Shown one piece after another: positions 7,650 through 15,648 of a stretch of DNA of 64,000 nt. Position numbers and translations under genes: made by a program. Below the pieces are notes generated by a model that saw nothing but the letters and a program-made list of their open reading frames with translations, was not told the origin of the DNA and made no database searches. The stretch's first letter is position 1, and every line of letters begins with the position of its first letter. Origin of the DNA: Desulfomonile tiedjei (GTDB taxonomy: Bacteria > Desulfobacterota > Desulfomonilia > Desulfomonilales > Desulfomonilaceae); the NCBI GenBank assembly GCA_016212925.1, contig JACRDF010000003.1, forward strand, positions 62,001-126,000, read 5' to 3'.

Positions 7650-10319
7650 ATGAGATTCATATTCGCGGACCACGATCGGGCTGCTCAAATAGCCAGGATA
7701 AAAGAGGGCGTCGCGGAATACCGTAGCCAGGGTGAACTTGACCCCGCAAACTTCGAAATGCACCCTGTTTTCGACAATCTTCTCAGACAACTTGCCGAAC
7801 ATTTTTTGGGCTATTGGAAAGACCGGATAGCGCTTGTGGGGCTGGGCGGGTACGGCCGCAAGGAGATGAGCCCGTACTCGGATATAGACATCCTGTTCTT
7901 GAGGCCCGAAGACACTCCGGAAGGGGTGTACAGAGGAATTCGCAGCATACTCTATCTGCTGTGGGACGCCAGGGTGGAATTGGGCCATTCTGTGCGCACC
8001 GTGGAGGAGTGCAGGCTGGAGGCCGACAAAGACCTCGCCGTGCTGACCTCCTTAATGGACACCCGGCATGTATGGGGTAATGAAGAGATCTTTCGGGACC
8101 TCTTGATCCAGCGAGAACGACTGCTCCAGGAGACGGACCCTCTGGAATTCTATCTCAGGATAGAAGGGGAAATCCGCAAATCATCCGAAAAATTCGGGCA
8201 CACGATTTATCTGTTGGAGCCTCATCTGAAAGAGGGCCCGGGCTCATTGCGTTACATTCAGCTCATAGCCTGGCTTGCAAAGATTCTTTTTGGCTGCTCC
8301 AGCTTGGAAGAATTACCCCTTGCAGAAATTTGCGGGGAACGTGCCGTGGCCGAAGCGATAGACGCAAGAAGTTTCCTCGCGGAAATTCGGGCAAGGCTGC
8401 ATTTCATGGTCGGCCGAAGGGATGACAGGCTCACATTCGATGGCCAGCGAATCCTCGCCGAACAGATGGGGTTCAAGAACCACACGGAACGACAAGGCGT
8501 GGAAAGCTTTATGCGGGAATACTATCGCCACGCGTCCAACATGGATTTTTTTGGTCGTCGCGTCCTGGCGAGAGCCCGTCTGTTTTTGAGGCCGAAGATC
8601 GCATCTGAAGTAAAACGATTGAGACTGGACGAGCCCTTCTATATAGGGGCCGGTGGAATCAATCGCTACAGGTTGGCGGATTTCGGCAAAGACCCGCTGG
8701 AAATCCTACTCGCTTTTCGGCAGGTCGCTGAAACAGGGTGCGAGCTGGATATCCGCCTGGTGGACATGTTGCGCGTCCGACTGCGGTCCATGGATGAAAA
8801 GATAGTCACAGATCCGGAAGCCAATCGAATGTTCCTCGGGATTTTTCGGATGGCAGGGTCTGTTGCTCATGCCCTGAACGCCATGATGAAAATCGGATTT
8901 CTGGAGATTTTTGTCCCTGATTTTGCTTGGATACGCTTCCTGCCCCAGCACGATATATACCACGAATACACTGTCGATCTTCACACCATGGCGGTCCTGG
9001 AGAACATCGACTCTTTCGCCGCGCATGACGGCAGAAAAGAGGATGCGCTCCTTCGTACAATCTTTTCCAGACTTGACAAACCGGAGATCCTCTATCTTGC
9101 GGGTCTTTTCCACGATATAGCGAAGGGCAGAGGCCCGGGGCACGAAGTCCACGGTGAAGAAATAGCCCGGCCTCTTCTTGAACGTTTCGGGCTGCCTCCG
9201 GAGGACATTGACGAGGTCTGTTTCCTGATACGTAATCATTTGGCCATGACTCATCTCGCGTTCAAAAAAGACCTCCACGACGAAGCTCTGCTGAGTCGAT
9301 TTTCAGAAAACATCATGCACCGGCGGCGGTTGGATCTACTCATGCTGCTGACTCACGCGGACCTGAGGGCTGTCGGACACACGGCCTCCAATTCGTGGCG
9401 AGACATGCTCCTCGAAGAACTCTATTACAGGACCCTCGACATAATAGAAGGCGAAGGGGCCGAAGGTGAGGACCTGGCCGAATGGGTCAGACAAATAAAG
9501 GCCGTGGTGAGGGACCTTGTTCCTGCCGAGATGCGTGGCCCCAAGCTGGATGAGTATTTGGAGATGGCCCCATCCCGTTACTTCCTGGATTTCTATCCTG
9601 GGGTCATCGCGGAACACTACGGTGACCTCAGATCTTATCTGGCGAGCCACGGGAAAGACGTGTTTGATTGGTCCGATCTGATCGCGCAAAAAACCGATCA
9701 CCGTAAGCCCGGGTATAGTGCCGTCACCCTTATCGTCAAGGACAAGCGTGGTTTGTTTTTCAGGATCGCAGGCACGCTCTTTGCCAACCGGATCAACATC
9801 CTCAGCGCGTGGAGCCATTCCATCGGAGACATCGCGGTCGCCACTTTCCATGTGAACGATATCCCGGAAGGACCTCTCGACGATCCGGAACGCTGGGAAC
9901 ATTTCCGTCAGGACTTCGCGCTGGTTATTCGCGGGGACGCGGATGTGGATGAACTCGTGGCCGCGCGGAGAGCCATCCGCAGATCCTTTACCGCGGCGTC
10001 ACGACCGCGCTTCCCTCTGAAAGTGGAAATAGACAACGCAGCTTCCGACAGGGCCACCATAGTTGAGGTGTACGCTCACGACAGGCCCGGGCTCCTTTAC
10101 GACATTACCCGAGGCCTGTCCTCGCTCGGTCTCAACATCATCCTCACCAAGATTACGACCGAGATAGACCAGGCTGCGGATATTTTCTACGTCAAGGACG
10201 AGAGCGGTAACAAAATCATAGACTTCGAGCGCCTGGACCAGATCAAGGACAGCCTCTACGATCATCTGGCCGCGATGGAGGAAGAACACTTCGCTAGCCA
10301 AAAAGAAATGGCGGTGTAA
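7650..10319 (+). CDS. glnD: [Protein-PII] uridylyltransferase / uridylyl-removing enzyme GlnD
   Basis: An 889-residue bifunctional nitrogen sensor that uridylylates PII proteins when glutamine is low and removes UMP when it is high. Residues 64-83 hold the nucleotidyltransferase signature GLGGYGRKEMSPYSDIDILF. An HD phosphohydrolase domain is centred on LFHDIAKGRG near residue 490. Two C-terminal ACT domains (about 690-770 and 795-870, each with a 'DRPGLLYDI'-like start) bind glutamine. Length and domain order are those of full GlnD. No glnB or amtB gene is nearby; a large terminator-like hairpin follows at 10335-10373. Confidence 0.97.
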   Translation: MRFIFADHDRAAQIARIKEGVAEYRSQGELDPANFEMHPVFDNLLRQLAEHFLGYWKDRIALVGLGGYGRKEMSPYSDIDILFLRPEDTPEGVYRGIRSILYLLWDARVELGHSVRTVEECRLEADKDLAVLTSLMDTRHVWGNEEIFRDLLIQRERLLQETDPLEFYLRIEGEIRKSSEKFGHTIYLLEPHLKEGPGSLRYIQLIAWLAKILFGCSSLEELPLAEICGERAVAEAIDARSFLAEIRARLHFMVGRRDDRLTFDGQRILAEQMGFKNHTERQGVESFMREYYRHASNMDFFGRRVLARARLFLRPKIASEVKRLRLDEPFYIGAGGINRYRLADFGKDPLEILLAFRQVAETGCELDIRLVDMLRVRLRSMDEKIVTDPEANRMFLGIFRMAGSVAHALNAMMKIGFLEIFVPDFAWIRFLPQHDIYHEYTVDLHTMAVLENIDSFAAHDGRKEDALLRTIFSRLDKPEILYLAGLFHDIAKGRGPGHEVHGEEIARPLLERFGLPPEDIDEVCFLIRNHLAMTHLAFKKDLHDEALLSRFSENIMHRRRLDLLMLLTHADLRAVGHTASNSWRDMLLEELYYRTLDIIEGEGAEGEDLAEWVRQIKAVVRDLVPAEMRGPKLDEYLEMAPSRYFLDFYPGVIAEHYGDLRSYLASHGKDVFDWSDLIAQKTDHRKPGYSAVTLIVKDKRGLFFRIAGTLFANRINILSAWSHSIGDIAVATFHVNDIPEGPLDDPERWEHFRQDFALVIRGDADVDELVAARRAIRRSFTAASRPRFPLKVEIDNAASDRATIVEVYAHDRPGLLYDITRGLSSLGLNIILTKITTEIDQAADIFYVKDESGNKIIDFERLDQIKDSLYDHLAAMEEEHFASQKEMAV

Positions 10320-10334
10320 TAGGAAAAGTGGAAA

Positions 10335-10373
10335 TGCGGGGAGAACCTTTTTGTAAAAAGGTTCCTCCCCGCA
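10335..10373. terminator. Hairpin after glnD (bidirectional terminator-like)
   Basis: A near-perfect palindrome with GC-rich outer arms (TGCGGGGAG / CTCCCCGCA) and AT-rich inner arms (AACCTTTTT / AAAAAGGTT). It begins 16 bp after the glnD stop. It may equally be a dispersed palindromic repeat. Confidence 0.55.
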
Positions 10374-10403
10374 CCCCTCTCCAAAAACTTTCATATCATG
10401 TCC

Positions 10404-10440
10404 GCTGGGCAGATTCCGCCAGTGGCGGAAGCTGCCCAGC
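10404..10440. repeat. Inverted repeat between glnD and the recombinase gene
   Basis: GCTGGGCAG...TTCCGCC pairs with GGCGGAA...CTGCCCAGC around a short AGT loop, with small bulges. It forms a second hairpin next to the one at 10335-10373. Confidence 0.6.
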
Positions 10441-10539
10441 GTGCAAGATATGCCGTTTCTTGAACGGGCACGAGAGAAGCTTCCTTACACAACAAGGCTT
10501 CCCGGCAATTCCAAAATCACGGACTGACCAGAGTTCGAC

Positions 10540-11466
10540 ATGCCTCATTCGCAGACCGAACAAAGCAAGCTTTCTGAGATAGACCTGGCCATCGCCGGGT
10601 TTCTCGATCATCTCATCGTCGATCGAGGGCTTGCCGCATTGACCGTGGAGTCCTACGGCTCCGACCTCAAGGGTTTTGCCCGGTTTCTAACCCGGAGACG
10701 CGTGGATCAGTTGAATCAAGTCAGCCGAGAGGACTTGCTCGTATTCCTGGCCTTGCTCGATCGGGCCGGACATGCTCCGAGAACCAGAGCACGAAAGATT
10801 TCGTGTATCAAGAGCTTCTTCCGCTTTCTTGCCGAGAGGGGCCAGGTGCGGGAAGACCCATCTGAGCAGGTCGATTCACCTCGGTTGCCTAAAAGCATTC
10901 CCAAGTACCTCGAACCCAACGAAGTGGAAGCTCTATTGTCCGCTGCTGATTCCTCAACCCTGGAAGGAAGAAGAGACAAGACTATGCTGGAGTTGCTTTA
11001 TGCAACAGGGTTGAGGGTGTCCGAGCTTGTTGGATTGGAATTGTATTCCGTAGACCTGGAAATGGGATGCGTCACTGTCATGGGAAAGGGCTCGAAGGAA
11101 AGGGTCGTCCCTATGGGTATTCCGGCTGTCAAGGCGGTCATGCAGTATCTGGAAGAAGTGCGCCCCCTGATCATAGGCCGAGTGCGTTCCAATGCGCTGT
11201 TTGTGACCCGCCGCGGCCGAGGCATGACTCGGCAAGCCTTTTGGAAGATAATAAAAAAAGCGGCTCGTGCCTCCGCGATAGACAAAACCATCTCACCCCA
11301 CACGCTGCGCCACTCCTTCGCGACTCACCTTGTGCAGAACAACGCCGACCTGAGGGCCGTCCAGATCATGTTGGGGCACTCCGACATTTCAACCACGGAA
11401 ATCTACACTCACGTCGCACAGACCCGCCTCAAACAACTTCACGCAGCTTATCATCCGCGAGGGTGA
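10540..11466 (+). CDS. Tyrosine recombinase XerC/XerD type
   Basis: A 308-residue site-specific recombinase of the size and layout of XerC/XerD, which resolve chromosome dimers at dif. The N-terminal SAM-like core-binding domain (1-100) has DHLIVDRGLAALTVESYGSDL. The catalytic domain contains ATGLRVSEL (Arg near 158), the beta-hairpin Lys in GKGSKERVVP, HTLRHSFATH (His-x-x-Arg near 253), LGHSDISTT and the nucleophile Tyr in EIYTHV near 288. No integron or phage genes adjoin, so a housekeeping Xer role is more likely than an integrase. XerC cannot be separated from XerD by eye, though the LGHSDISTTEIYTHV ending is XerD-like. Confidence 0.9.
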   Translation: MPHSQTEQSKLSEIDLAIAGFLDHLIVDRGLAALTVESYGSDLKGFARFLTRRRVDQLNQVSREDLLVFLALLDRAGHAPRTRARKISCIKSFFRFLAERGQVREDPSEQVDSPRLPKSIPKYLEPNEVEALLSAADSSTLEGRRDKTMLELLYATGLRVSELVGLELYSVDLEMGCVTVMGKGSKERVVPMGIPAVKAVMQYLEEVRPLIIGRVRSNALFVTRRGRGMTRQAFWKIIKKAARASAIDKTISPHTLRHSFATHLVQNNADLRAVQIMLGHSDISTTEIYTHVAQTRLKQLHAAYHPRG

Positions 11467-11530
11467 CCAAGCGCCCCTTACAGAGGCCAAATCCAAATTT
11501 GCACTCTCTTGGACCATCTGGTCTAATTTG

Positions 11531-11558
11531 TTGACGAATTATTTTGTGGAAGTATAAT
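11531..11558 (+). promoter_or_regulatory. Strong sigma-70-like promoter of the DUF488 module
   Basis: TTGACG (11531-11536) and a perfect TATAAT (11553-11558) are spaced by 16 bp and lie 27 bp before the GTG start at 11585. It is among the best -10/-35 matches in the window. Confidence 0.7.
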
Positions 11559-11584
11559 CGGCCAACGTTGGTGGAGGTGGTTTC

Positions 11585-12451
11585 GTGCTAAATCGGCAGC
11601 GAATTTTACTTTACATGTTGAAACAGGCAGGTGGATCACTCTCCAGAATAAAGCTTATGAAATGGGCCTTCCTGCTATCGCAGGAGACTTGTTCTCGCGG
11701 AGGACCGGCCTTCTATGCTTTCGTCCCATACAAGTACGGACCGTACTCCTTTCTTTTGCAGCAGGACATCCTGGCCCTGAAAAAGATAGGGCTGGTGGAA
11801 GAAATTGATTCCAGAGGATGGGGCCTGCCACCGTCTAATCAGGCCGCCATAGAATTGCCTCGGGAATGCCAGGACGTAGCCAGAATCATCATGAGATATA
11901 AGGGATTGACGACAAACGATTTGATCGATACGGTTTACTCCCGATATCCCTGGTTCACAACCAATTGTGAAAACGCCAGCAGACGCGCACGGGTGAAGCA
12001 GCATGCAGAGATAGCGGTCTATACGATTGGTTACCAAGGGCTGTCGATTGACGCCTTTCTCAACAAGTTATTGAAGTGTGGAGTAACCACACTTGCTGAT
12101 GTTCGTAATAATCCTTCTTCGCGCAATTTTGGCTTTCACAAGAGTACTCTCTCACGTCTATGTGAGAGTTTGGGTATTAAATACCGTGGATTCCCGGACT
12201 TGGGCATCCCAGCATCAGATAGAATGGATCTGAAATCACCTGACGATTACGAAATGGTCTTCAGCCGTTATCGTTCGGGAGTATTAACGAAACGGTTGGA
12301 GTCGCTGGATTCGCTCGGAAGGCTCGTAAGTGAAAAACCTACAGCCTTGGTATGCATGGAATCGGATCCAACCCTATGTCACAGATCGCACCTGGCTATG
12401 CTCATCTCTGAAAGGACTAACATGCCTGTGATCCATTTTAGGAGCAACTAA
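11585..12451 (+). CDS. DUF488 protein with N-terminal winged-helix/DUF4065-like region
   Basis: The 288-residue product has two parts. Residues 1-130 (LSRIKLMKWAFLL, then YKYGPYSFLLQQDILALKK) resemble a winged-helix or DUF4065 (Panacea/SocA-like) domain; this resemblance is my inference. Residues 137-288 are a typical DUF488 domain: YTIGYQGLSIDAFLNKL at its start, DVRNNPSSRNFGFHKSTL, YRGFPDLGIP, and the Cys/His end LVCMESDPTLCHRSHLAM. The function of DUF488 is unknown. GTG at 11585 follows GGAGGTGG. Its stop overlaps the next ATG (TAATG), so the two genes are translationally coupled in one short operon. Confidence 0.8.
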   Translation: MLNRQRILLYMLKQAGGSLSRIKLMKWAFLLSQETCSRGGPAFYAFVPYKYGPYSFLLQQDILALKKIGLVEEIDSRGWGLPPSNQAAIELPRECQDVARIIMRYKGLTTNDLIDTVYSRYPWFTTNCENASRRARVKQHAEIAVYTIGYQGLSIDAFLNKLLKCGVTTLADVRNNPSSRNFGFHKSTLSRLCESLGIKYRGFPDLGIPASDRMDLKSPDDYEMVFSRYRSGVLTKRLESLDSLGRLVSEKPTALVCMESDPTLCHRSHLAMLISERTNMPVIHFRSN

Positions 12452-13254
12452 TGGATGACAAGTATGAAGAATCCAAAATTTTCGTTACCGTTATGACCTA
12501 TCCACGTCCTTCTCAGAAATACGTCGAGGTCATTTGCACGGCGGGAATAACTGAAGCAGGCGAATGGGTTAGACTTTACCCCATTGATTATCGGTATCTC
12601 CCTCTTGGTCACCAATTTGCCAAATACCAATGGATCAAAGTTGGATTGTACCCCCACGGGGCCTCAAATGATATGAGAAAAGAGAGTCGTAAGCCGGACC
12701 TGAAATCAATCCGTATTGTAGGCCCTCGCGTCGGTACGGAGCACGGGTGGCGGGAAAGAAAGATGATACTCGGCAAGGTGCCAGTTCACTCGTTGAATGA
12801 ACTCAGGCAATTGCATGATACTGAGCGAACATCTTTGGGAATCGTGCGTCCGTCTCGCGTCTTGGATCTCCAAATACAGCCCGAGGACGAAGAATGGGAT
12901 GATAAGTGGCTGCAGATATTCAAACAAATCCCGCTTTTCGGGGAGCCCCCGAAACCCTTACGAAAAATTCCATTCAAGTTTGTGTACGTTTTTGAGTGCG
13001 AAGACAGCGTAACTCAGCATACTGCAAGTCTGATAGACTGGGAAATGGGCGCATTATGGTTGAAGGAGGCAGAAAGATTGGGGGACGATGAAGCCGCTGC
13101 GCTCAGTGTCAAACGTAAATTCTTTGATGAAATATGTGGCCCCGACAAGGACACTCATTTTTTCATGGGCACCCGCCATCCTTACAACAGTTGGATGGTA
13201 TTGGGTGTCTTTTGGCCTCCTAAAGTGAATCAGACAAAACTTTTTGAGATTTGA
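12451..13254 (+). CDS. Conserved hypothetical protein, partner of the DUF488 gene
   Basis: A 267-residue soluble protein with no signal peptide or membrane segment and no family I can name with certainty. It opens with a beta-rich segment (FVTVMTYPRPSQKYVEVICT, then AGITEAGEWVRLYPIDYRYL). It has an acidic middle (QPEDEEWDDKWLQIFKQ) and ends with FFMGTRHPYNSWMVLGVFWP. The ATG overlaps the stop of the DUF488 gene, so it is almost certainly made together with it. I recall similar proteins next to DUF488 genes elsewhere, but cannot verify this here. No nuclease or methylase motif is visible. Confidence 0.7.
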   Translation: MDDKYEESKIFVTVMTYPRPSQKYVEVICTAGITEAGEWVRLYPIDYRYLPLGHQFAKYQWIKVGLYPHGASNDMRKESRKPDLKSIRIVGPRVGTEHGWRERKMILGKVPVHSLNELRQLHDTERTSLGIVRPSRVLDLQIQPEDEEWDDKWLQIFKQIPLFGEPPKPLRKIPFKFVYVFECEDSVTQHTASLIDWEMGALWLKEAERLGDDEAAALSVKRKFFDEICGPDKDTHFFMGTRHPYNSWMVLGVFWPPKVNQTKLFEI

Positions 13255-13292
13255 GATAATTAAGACAGGCTGCGTTAGCAGGTGGGCCAAAC

Positions 13293-13400
13293 TCAGTAAA
13301 AGGCGACCCGACCCATGGTACTACCATGTGTCAGCCGAAGGTCCAGAGCAAGAAAATCACGATGTAGTGCGTTCGGCAGGATGAGAATTCGGTATTCCAT
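13293..13400 (-). pseudogene. Truncated RelE/ParE-type toxin remnant (35 codons)
   Basis: ATG at 13400 opens a 35-codon frame starting MEYRILILPNALHRDFLALD, which is the beginning of the RelE/ParE toxin fold. The frame then loses similarity and stops at 13293, whereas family members run to about 85-100 residues. It lies just downstream of the Phd/YefM-type antitoxin gene on the same strand, in the order expected for such a locus. It is too short to be an active RNase, so I read it as decayed. Confidence 0.6.
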
Positions 13401-13433
13401 GGAATGCTAGGCGAGGTCTAATTGCTTCTTGAA

Positions 13434-13667
13434 TTATTGCCAAGGGATAGTACCGCCTTCCCGCTTCGCTTCCGCAATCGCATCGAGTGCCTCGATCAAA
13501 TCCGACCGGTCTTCCAGTTCCTCGAGCAATTCCAAATCTTCGAGGGGGACGACAGCCGCGATCTCCTGCCCGTCGCAAACAACCCTTACCCGTTCCTTGT
13601 TATTGGCCGCTAGGTCCACGGCTGCCTGAATATCATCCCGTGCACAAGTCTCAGAAGAATCGTTCAT
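13434..13667 (-). CDS. Phd/YefM-type antitoxin, C-terminally cut by a stop codon
   Basis: A 77-residue antitoxin-like protein: AAVDLAANNKERVRVVCDGQ followed by EIAAVVPLEDLELLEELEDR is the usual Phd/YefM core, which binds operator DNA and neutralises a RelE/ParE-type toxin. ATG at 13667 has AAGGAGG nearby. The frame ends at TIPWQ with TAA, but the same frame continues FKKQLDLA to a TAG at 13409-13407. That is just the tail such antitoxins normally carry, and it would end 6 bp before the toxin-remnant ATG. So a CAA/GAA-to-TAA-type nonsense change appears to have removed the last eight residues. Confidence 0.7.
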   Translation of the reverse strand: MNDSSETCARDDIQAAVDLAANNKERVRVVCDGQEIAAVVPLEDLELLEELEDRSDLIEALDAIAEAKREGGTIPWQ

Positions 13668-13731
13668 TGCCGCTGACCTCCTTGCAGGCTCTGAACAGAG
13701 TTTACCATGAAGTGGGCAGTCGCGATATCGT

Positions 13732-13824
13732 CTATATTTCGCTCTGTTCAAATGGGTTAATCAGACCGAGTCCTTCGATTTTGTCAAAGTCTTGGGTGTT
13801 GCGAGTAACAAGGGGAAGGCTCAC
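13732..13824 (-). pseudogene. PIN-domain (VapC-type) toxin C-terminal remnant
   Basis: Immediately overlapping the stop of the upstream antitoxin gene (GTGA overlap at 13824-13821) is a 30-codon frame encoding LPLVTRNTQDFDKIEGLGLI and NPFEQSEI. This is the characteristic last part of PIN-domain toxins ('LVTRN..DF..I.GL..INPF'), with the N-terminal three quarters and the first acidic residues missing. The antitoxin gene is intact while the toxin has lost about 100 residues by deletion. Confidence 0.65.
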
Positions 13825-14069
13825 TTGTCCCATTCCCTTTCCCATTCATCACGCATCTGCCGAATGTCGGCATCAATTTCTTCAACAGACTTCCCCGGCT
13901 TCACGCAGCCTTTGGTACGTTCGAGGATAGCTTTTCTGGCAGCGGAATGCTGAGTGTCCATTTCTTCTTCCAACACCGTTACAATCACTTTCATCCTCTT
14001 TGCGGGAGGCTGTTCTCGAACCCACCGCAACGTCCCTTCCTCGTAGACCGCCTCGTAACTCTTCAACAT
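13821..14069 (-). CDS. Small antitoxin of the VapB/DUF104-like class
   Basis: An 82-residue protein starting at ATG 14069 (an upstream in-frame start at 14090 is less likely). MLKSYEAVYEEGTLRWVREQ followed by KRMKVIVTVLEEE is the beta-strand N terminus typical of small antitoxins paired with PIN toxins. The C terminus is acidic and helical (EEIDADIRQMRDEWEREWDK) as in toxin-binding tails. A strong promoter at 14111-14138 drives it. Its expected PIN partner survives only as a fragment at 13732-13824, so it is an orphan antitoxin here. Confidence 0.65.
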   Translation of the reverse strand: MLKSYEAVYEEGTLRWVREQPPAKRMKVIVTVLEEEMDTQHSAARKAILERTKGCVKPGKSVEEIDADIRQMRDEWEREWDK

Positions 14070-14110
14070 TGCGGACCTCCGTCGGGGCAAGTACTGCCGT
14101 CAATTCCCAA

Positions 14111-14138
14111 AATATAGGCCAGGATAGCAATTTGTCAA
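14111..14138 (-). promoter_or_regulatory. Promoter of the orphan antitoxin gene
   Basis: On the minus strand TTGACA (14138-14133) and TATATT (14116-14111) are separated by 16 bp, about 40 bp upstream of the ATG at 14069. Confidence 0.6.
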
Positions 14139-14223
14139 AACTAAAACAATGAGCAGCAGAACGGCCGGGGCGTTTGCATCGTCACGCGCACCGGCAATAA
14201 AGGTCTCTCGTAATTTCGCACTT

Positions 14224-14565
14224 TTAGCAGCAGCCGGAACCCTTGCTTCTCTCTGGTGTTACTCCGCAGCCGGGTTCATCGGGCTCGACCACGCAGCAGC
14301 AGGAAGAGCTGCTTCGGCCCAATGCAGCGTTGATTACAGCCGCGGCGCAACCTACTCCGGCCTTTACCGTGACCGCGCCCGCGGGGCAATTCCGCGCACA
14401 CGCGCCGCATTCCATACAGGCATCCCGGTCTTCAATGCGAACCTTGCCGTTGTCCTTCACTAACACGGCGTGGGGACACACTTCCAGACACGTGCCGCAG
14501 CCTGTGCATTTCTCGGGATTGAGCCCCAAGGTGACGACATCTTTCAAGTAAACCAGGCGGTTCAT
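14224..14565 (-). CDS. hgcB: Mercury methylation ferredoxin HgcB
   Basis: A 113-residue [4Fe-4S] ferredoxin that supplies electrons to HgcA during conversion of Hg(II) to methylmercury. Two clusters are bound by CTGCGTCLEVCP (from Cys20) and CMECGACARNCP. After them come the conserved lone Cys of the family (GVGCAAAVINAAL, near 73), a CCC run and a C-terminal Cys-Cys pair (GSGCC), the thiol pair thought to handle mercury. It is somewhat longer than the roughly 95 residues usual for HgcB. ATG at 14565 follows AAGGAG, and hgcA ends 12 bp upstream, so the pair is co-transcribed. Confidence 0.93.
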   Translation of the reverse strand: MNRLVYLKDVVTLGLNPEKCTGCGTCLEVCPHAVLVKDNGKVRIEDRDACMECGACARNCPAGAVTVKAGVGCAAAVINAALGRSSSSCCCVVEPDEPGCGVTPERSKGSGCC

Positions 14566-14576
14566 ACTAATGCTCC

Positions 14577-15638
14577 TTAAGCCAGAAAAAGAGTGCCGAG
14601 CCACAGACAGAGCCCTATAGCCGCGGCAGCTATCTCAAGAGGGACTGCCAGGCGCATTTCTCGCCGCACTCCGGAAAGAGACGTGTAGGTCGACGCGCCG
14701 GTAAAATTCATAGCCAGATATGCCGTCAAGGCTGTCGCAATGAGCAACCACGCGACCAGCTCAAGTCCGGTGGACCAATTGAGCCCTCCGGCGGCGTACG
14801 CTCCTGCGAGCAAAAGGTACACAACCGCTCCCAGAAGAGCCCCTTTTAGAGCGAAAGCCCTGCCAGGCAGCCAGGGTAGAAGTATCTGAGTCAAAATAGT
14901 CCCTGTGAACACCGCGCTGATCATGGCAGCCACAGCGAAAAGACCGTGATCCATCGCACTTGCCCAGAAGCTTCCGGAACCGAGGAGTCCCCCGAGCAAA
15001 AATACAACGGGTAAAATAATGGCCAGAGGCTTCAAAGCAGCAACCAGCTCAATTGGGATCAGCTCCACCCTTTCCCGAAGCGTGAACGTTTTTCGCCGCA
15101 TCTCCGGGGTGGCCTTGAAACCCGCGTCCACAAAGGCCGGCAAGTCACGGGCCGTGATCGGACCGTATATGACCCGGAAGCCGGATCGTCTCTTCACTTC
15201 ATGGGCTGCGACACCCGGGGCCGCAAGCTGCGGCAGGATAAGTCGCTTGTGGGACACTACTTCCGTCAGCTCGCTAGATGCTATCCGGCTCAAAAGCTCC
15301 TCTGTTCCGAATGTGCCTTTGCCCGCCGCACACCAAACATTGATACCGTCGGTGTCGAGCGCCAAGATCCACGCGTTTCGGTTTGGCACAGCGCTGCGCA
15401 AGGCGTCGAAACTCATCTTATAATTGGCCGTTACGAAAACCGGCGCCGCGTGGTCAGGGTTCCCGAGAGCATAAAGTCCGGGATCTACGGTGTAATTCAT
15501 TCGTCCAACGCCCCAACGGGCCTTGAAGGTGCCGCAGTGATCCGAAGCCTCGAGGACTCCTGAAACCTGGGGCAATTCCCCCGCGGGCGTGGATATCGAT
15601 CCTTTCACAAACGGTTGGTCGAGTCTGGGGCGGCTCAC
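14577..15638 (-). CDS. hgcA: Mercury methylation corrinoid protein HgcA
   Basis: This is the methyltransferase that passes a methyl group from a corrinoid cofactor to Hg(II). Counting from the GTG at 15638 it has 353 residues: a cytoplasmic CdhD-like corrinoid domain and then about five membrane helices (about 203-350). The diagnostic cap-helix motif NVWCAAGKGTF is at 100-110; Cys103 is the predicted lower axial cobalt ligand. WGVGRMNYTVDPGLYALGNP is also family-typical. The GTG has no good ribosome site and lies in a hairpin loop. The real start may be ATG 15767, which overlaps the arsR stop and reads in frame through one TGA (see 15639-15767). It is followed directly by hgcB and preceded by arsR. 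Confidence 0.93.
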   Translation of the reverse strand: MSRPRLDQPFVKGSISTPAGELPQVSGVLEASDHCGTFKARWGVGRMNYTVDPGLYALGNPDHAAPVFVTANYKMSFDALRSAVPNRNAWILALDTDGINVWCAAGKGTFGTEELLSRIASSELTEVVSHKRLILPQLAAPGVAAHEVKRRSGFRVIYGPITARDLPAFVDAGFKATPEMRRKTFTLRERVELIPIELVAALKPLAIILPVVFLLGGLLGSGSFWASAMDHGLFAVAAMISAVFTGTILTQILLPWLPGRAFALKGALLGAVVYLLLAGAYAAGGLNWSTGLELVAWLLIATALTAYLAMNFTGASTYTSLSGVRREMRLAVPLEIAAAAIGLCLWLGTLFLA

Positions 15639-15648
15639 CTGAGCCTGC
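15630..15648 (-). promoter_or_regulatory. Possible bacterial SECIS hairpin in hgcA
   Basis: Minus-strand stem GC(A)GGCT / AGCCGC with one bulged A closes a CAGGTG loop whose GGT is 20 nt downstream of the TGA. Bacterial SECIS elements sit at this distance and carry a GU in the apical loop. The helix is short, so this is only suggestive. Confidence 0.4.

Noticed and set aside
8706-9902. Open frames of 190 and 188 codons opposite glnD
   Set aside because: They lie in GC-rich reverse complement of a full-length GlnD and lack ribosome sites and motifs.
13381-13667. The antitoxin as a normal gene ending at TIPWQ
   Set aside because: The in-frame FKKQLDLA extension to TAG right before a toxin-like ATG shows the TAA is likely secondary, so I treat the C terminus as cut.
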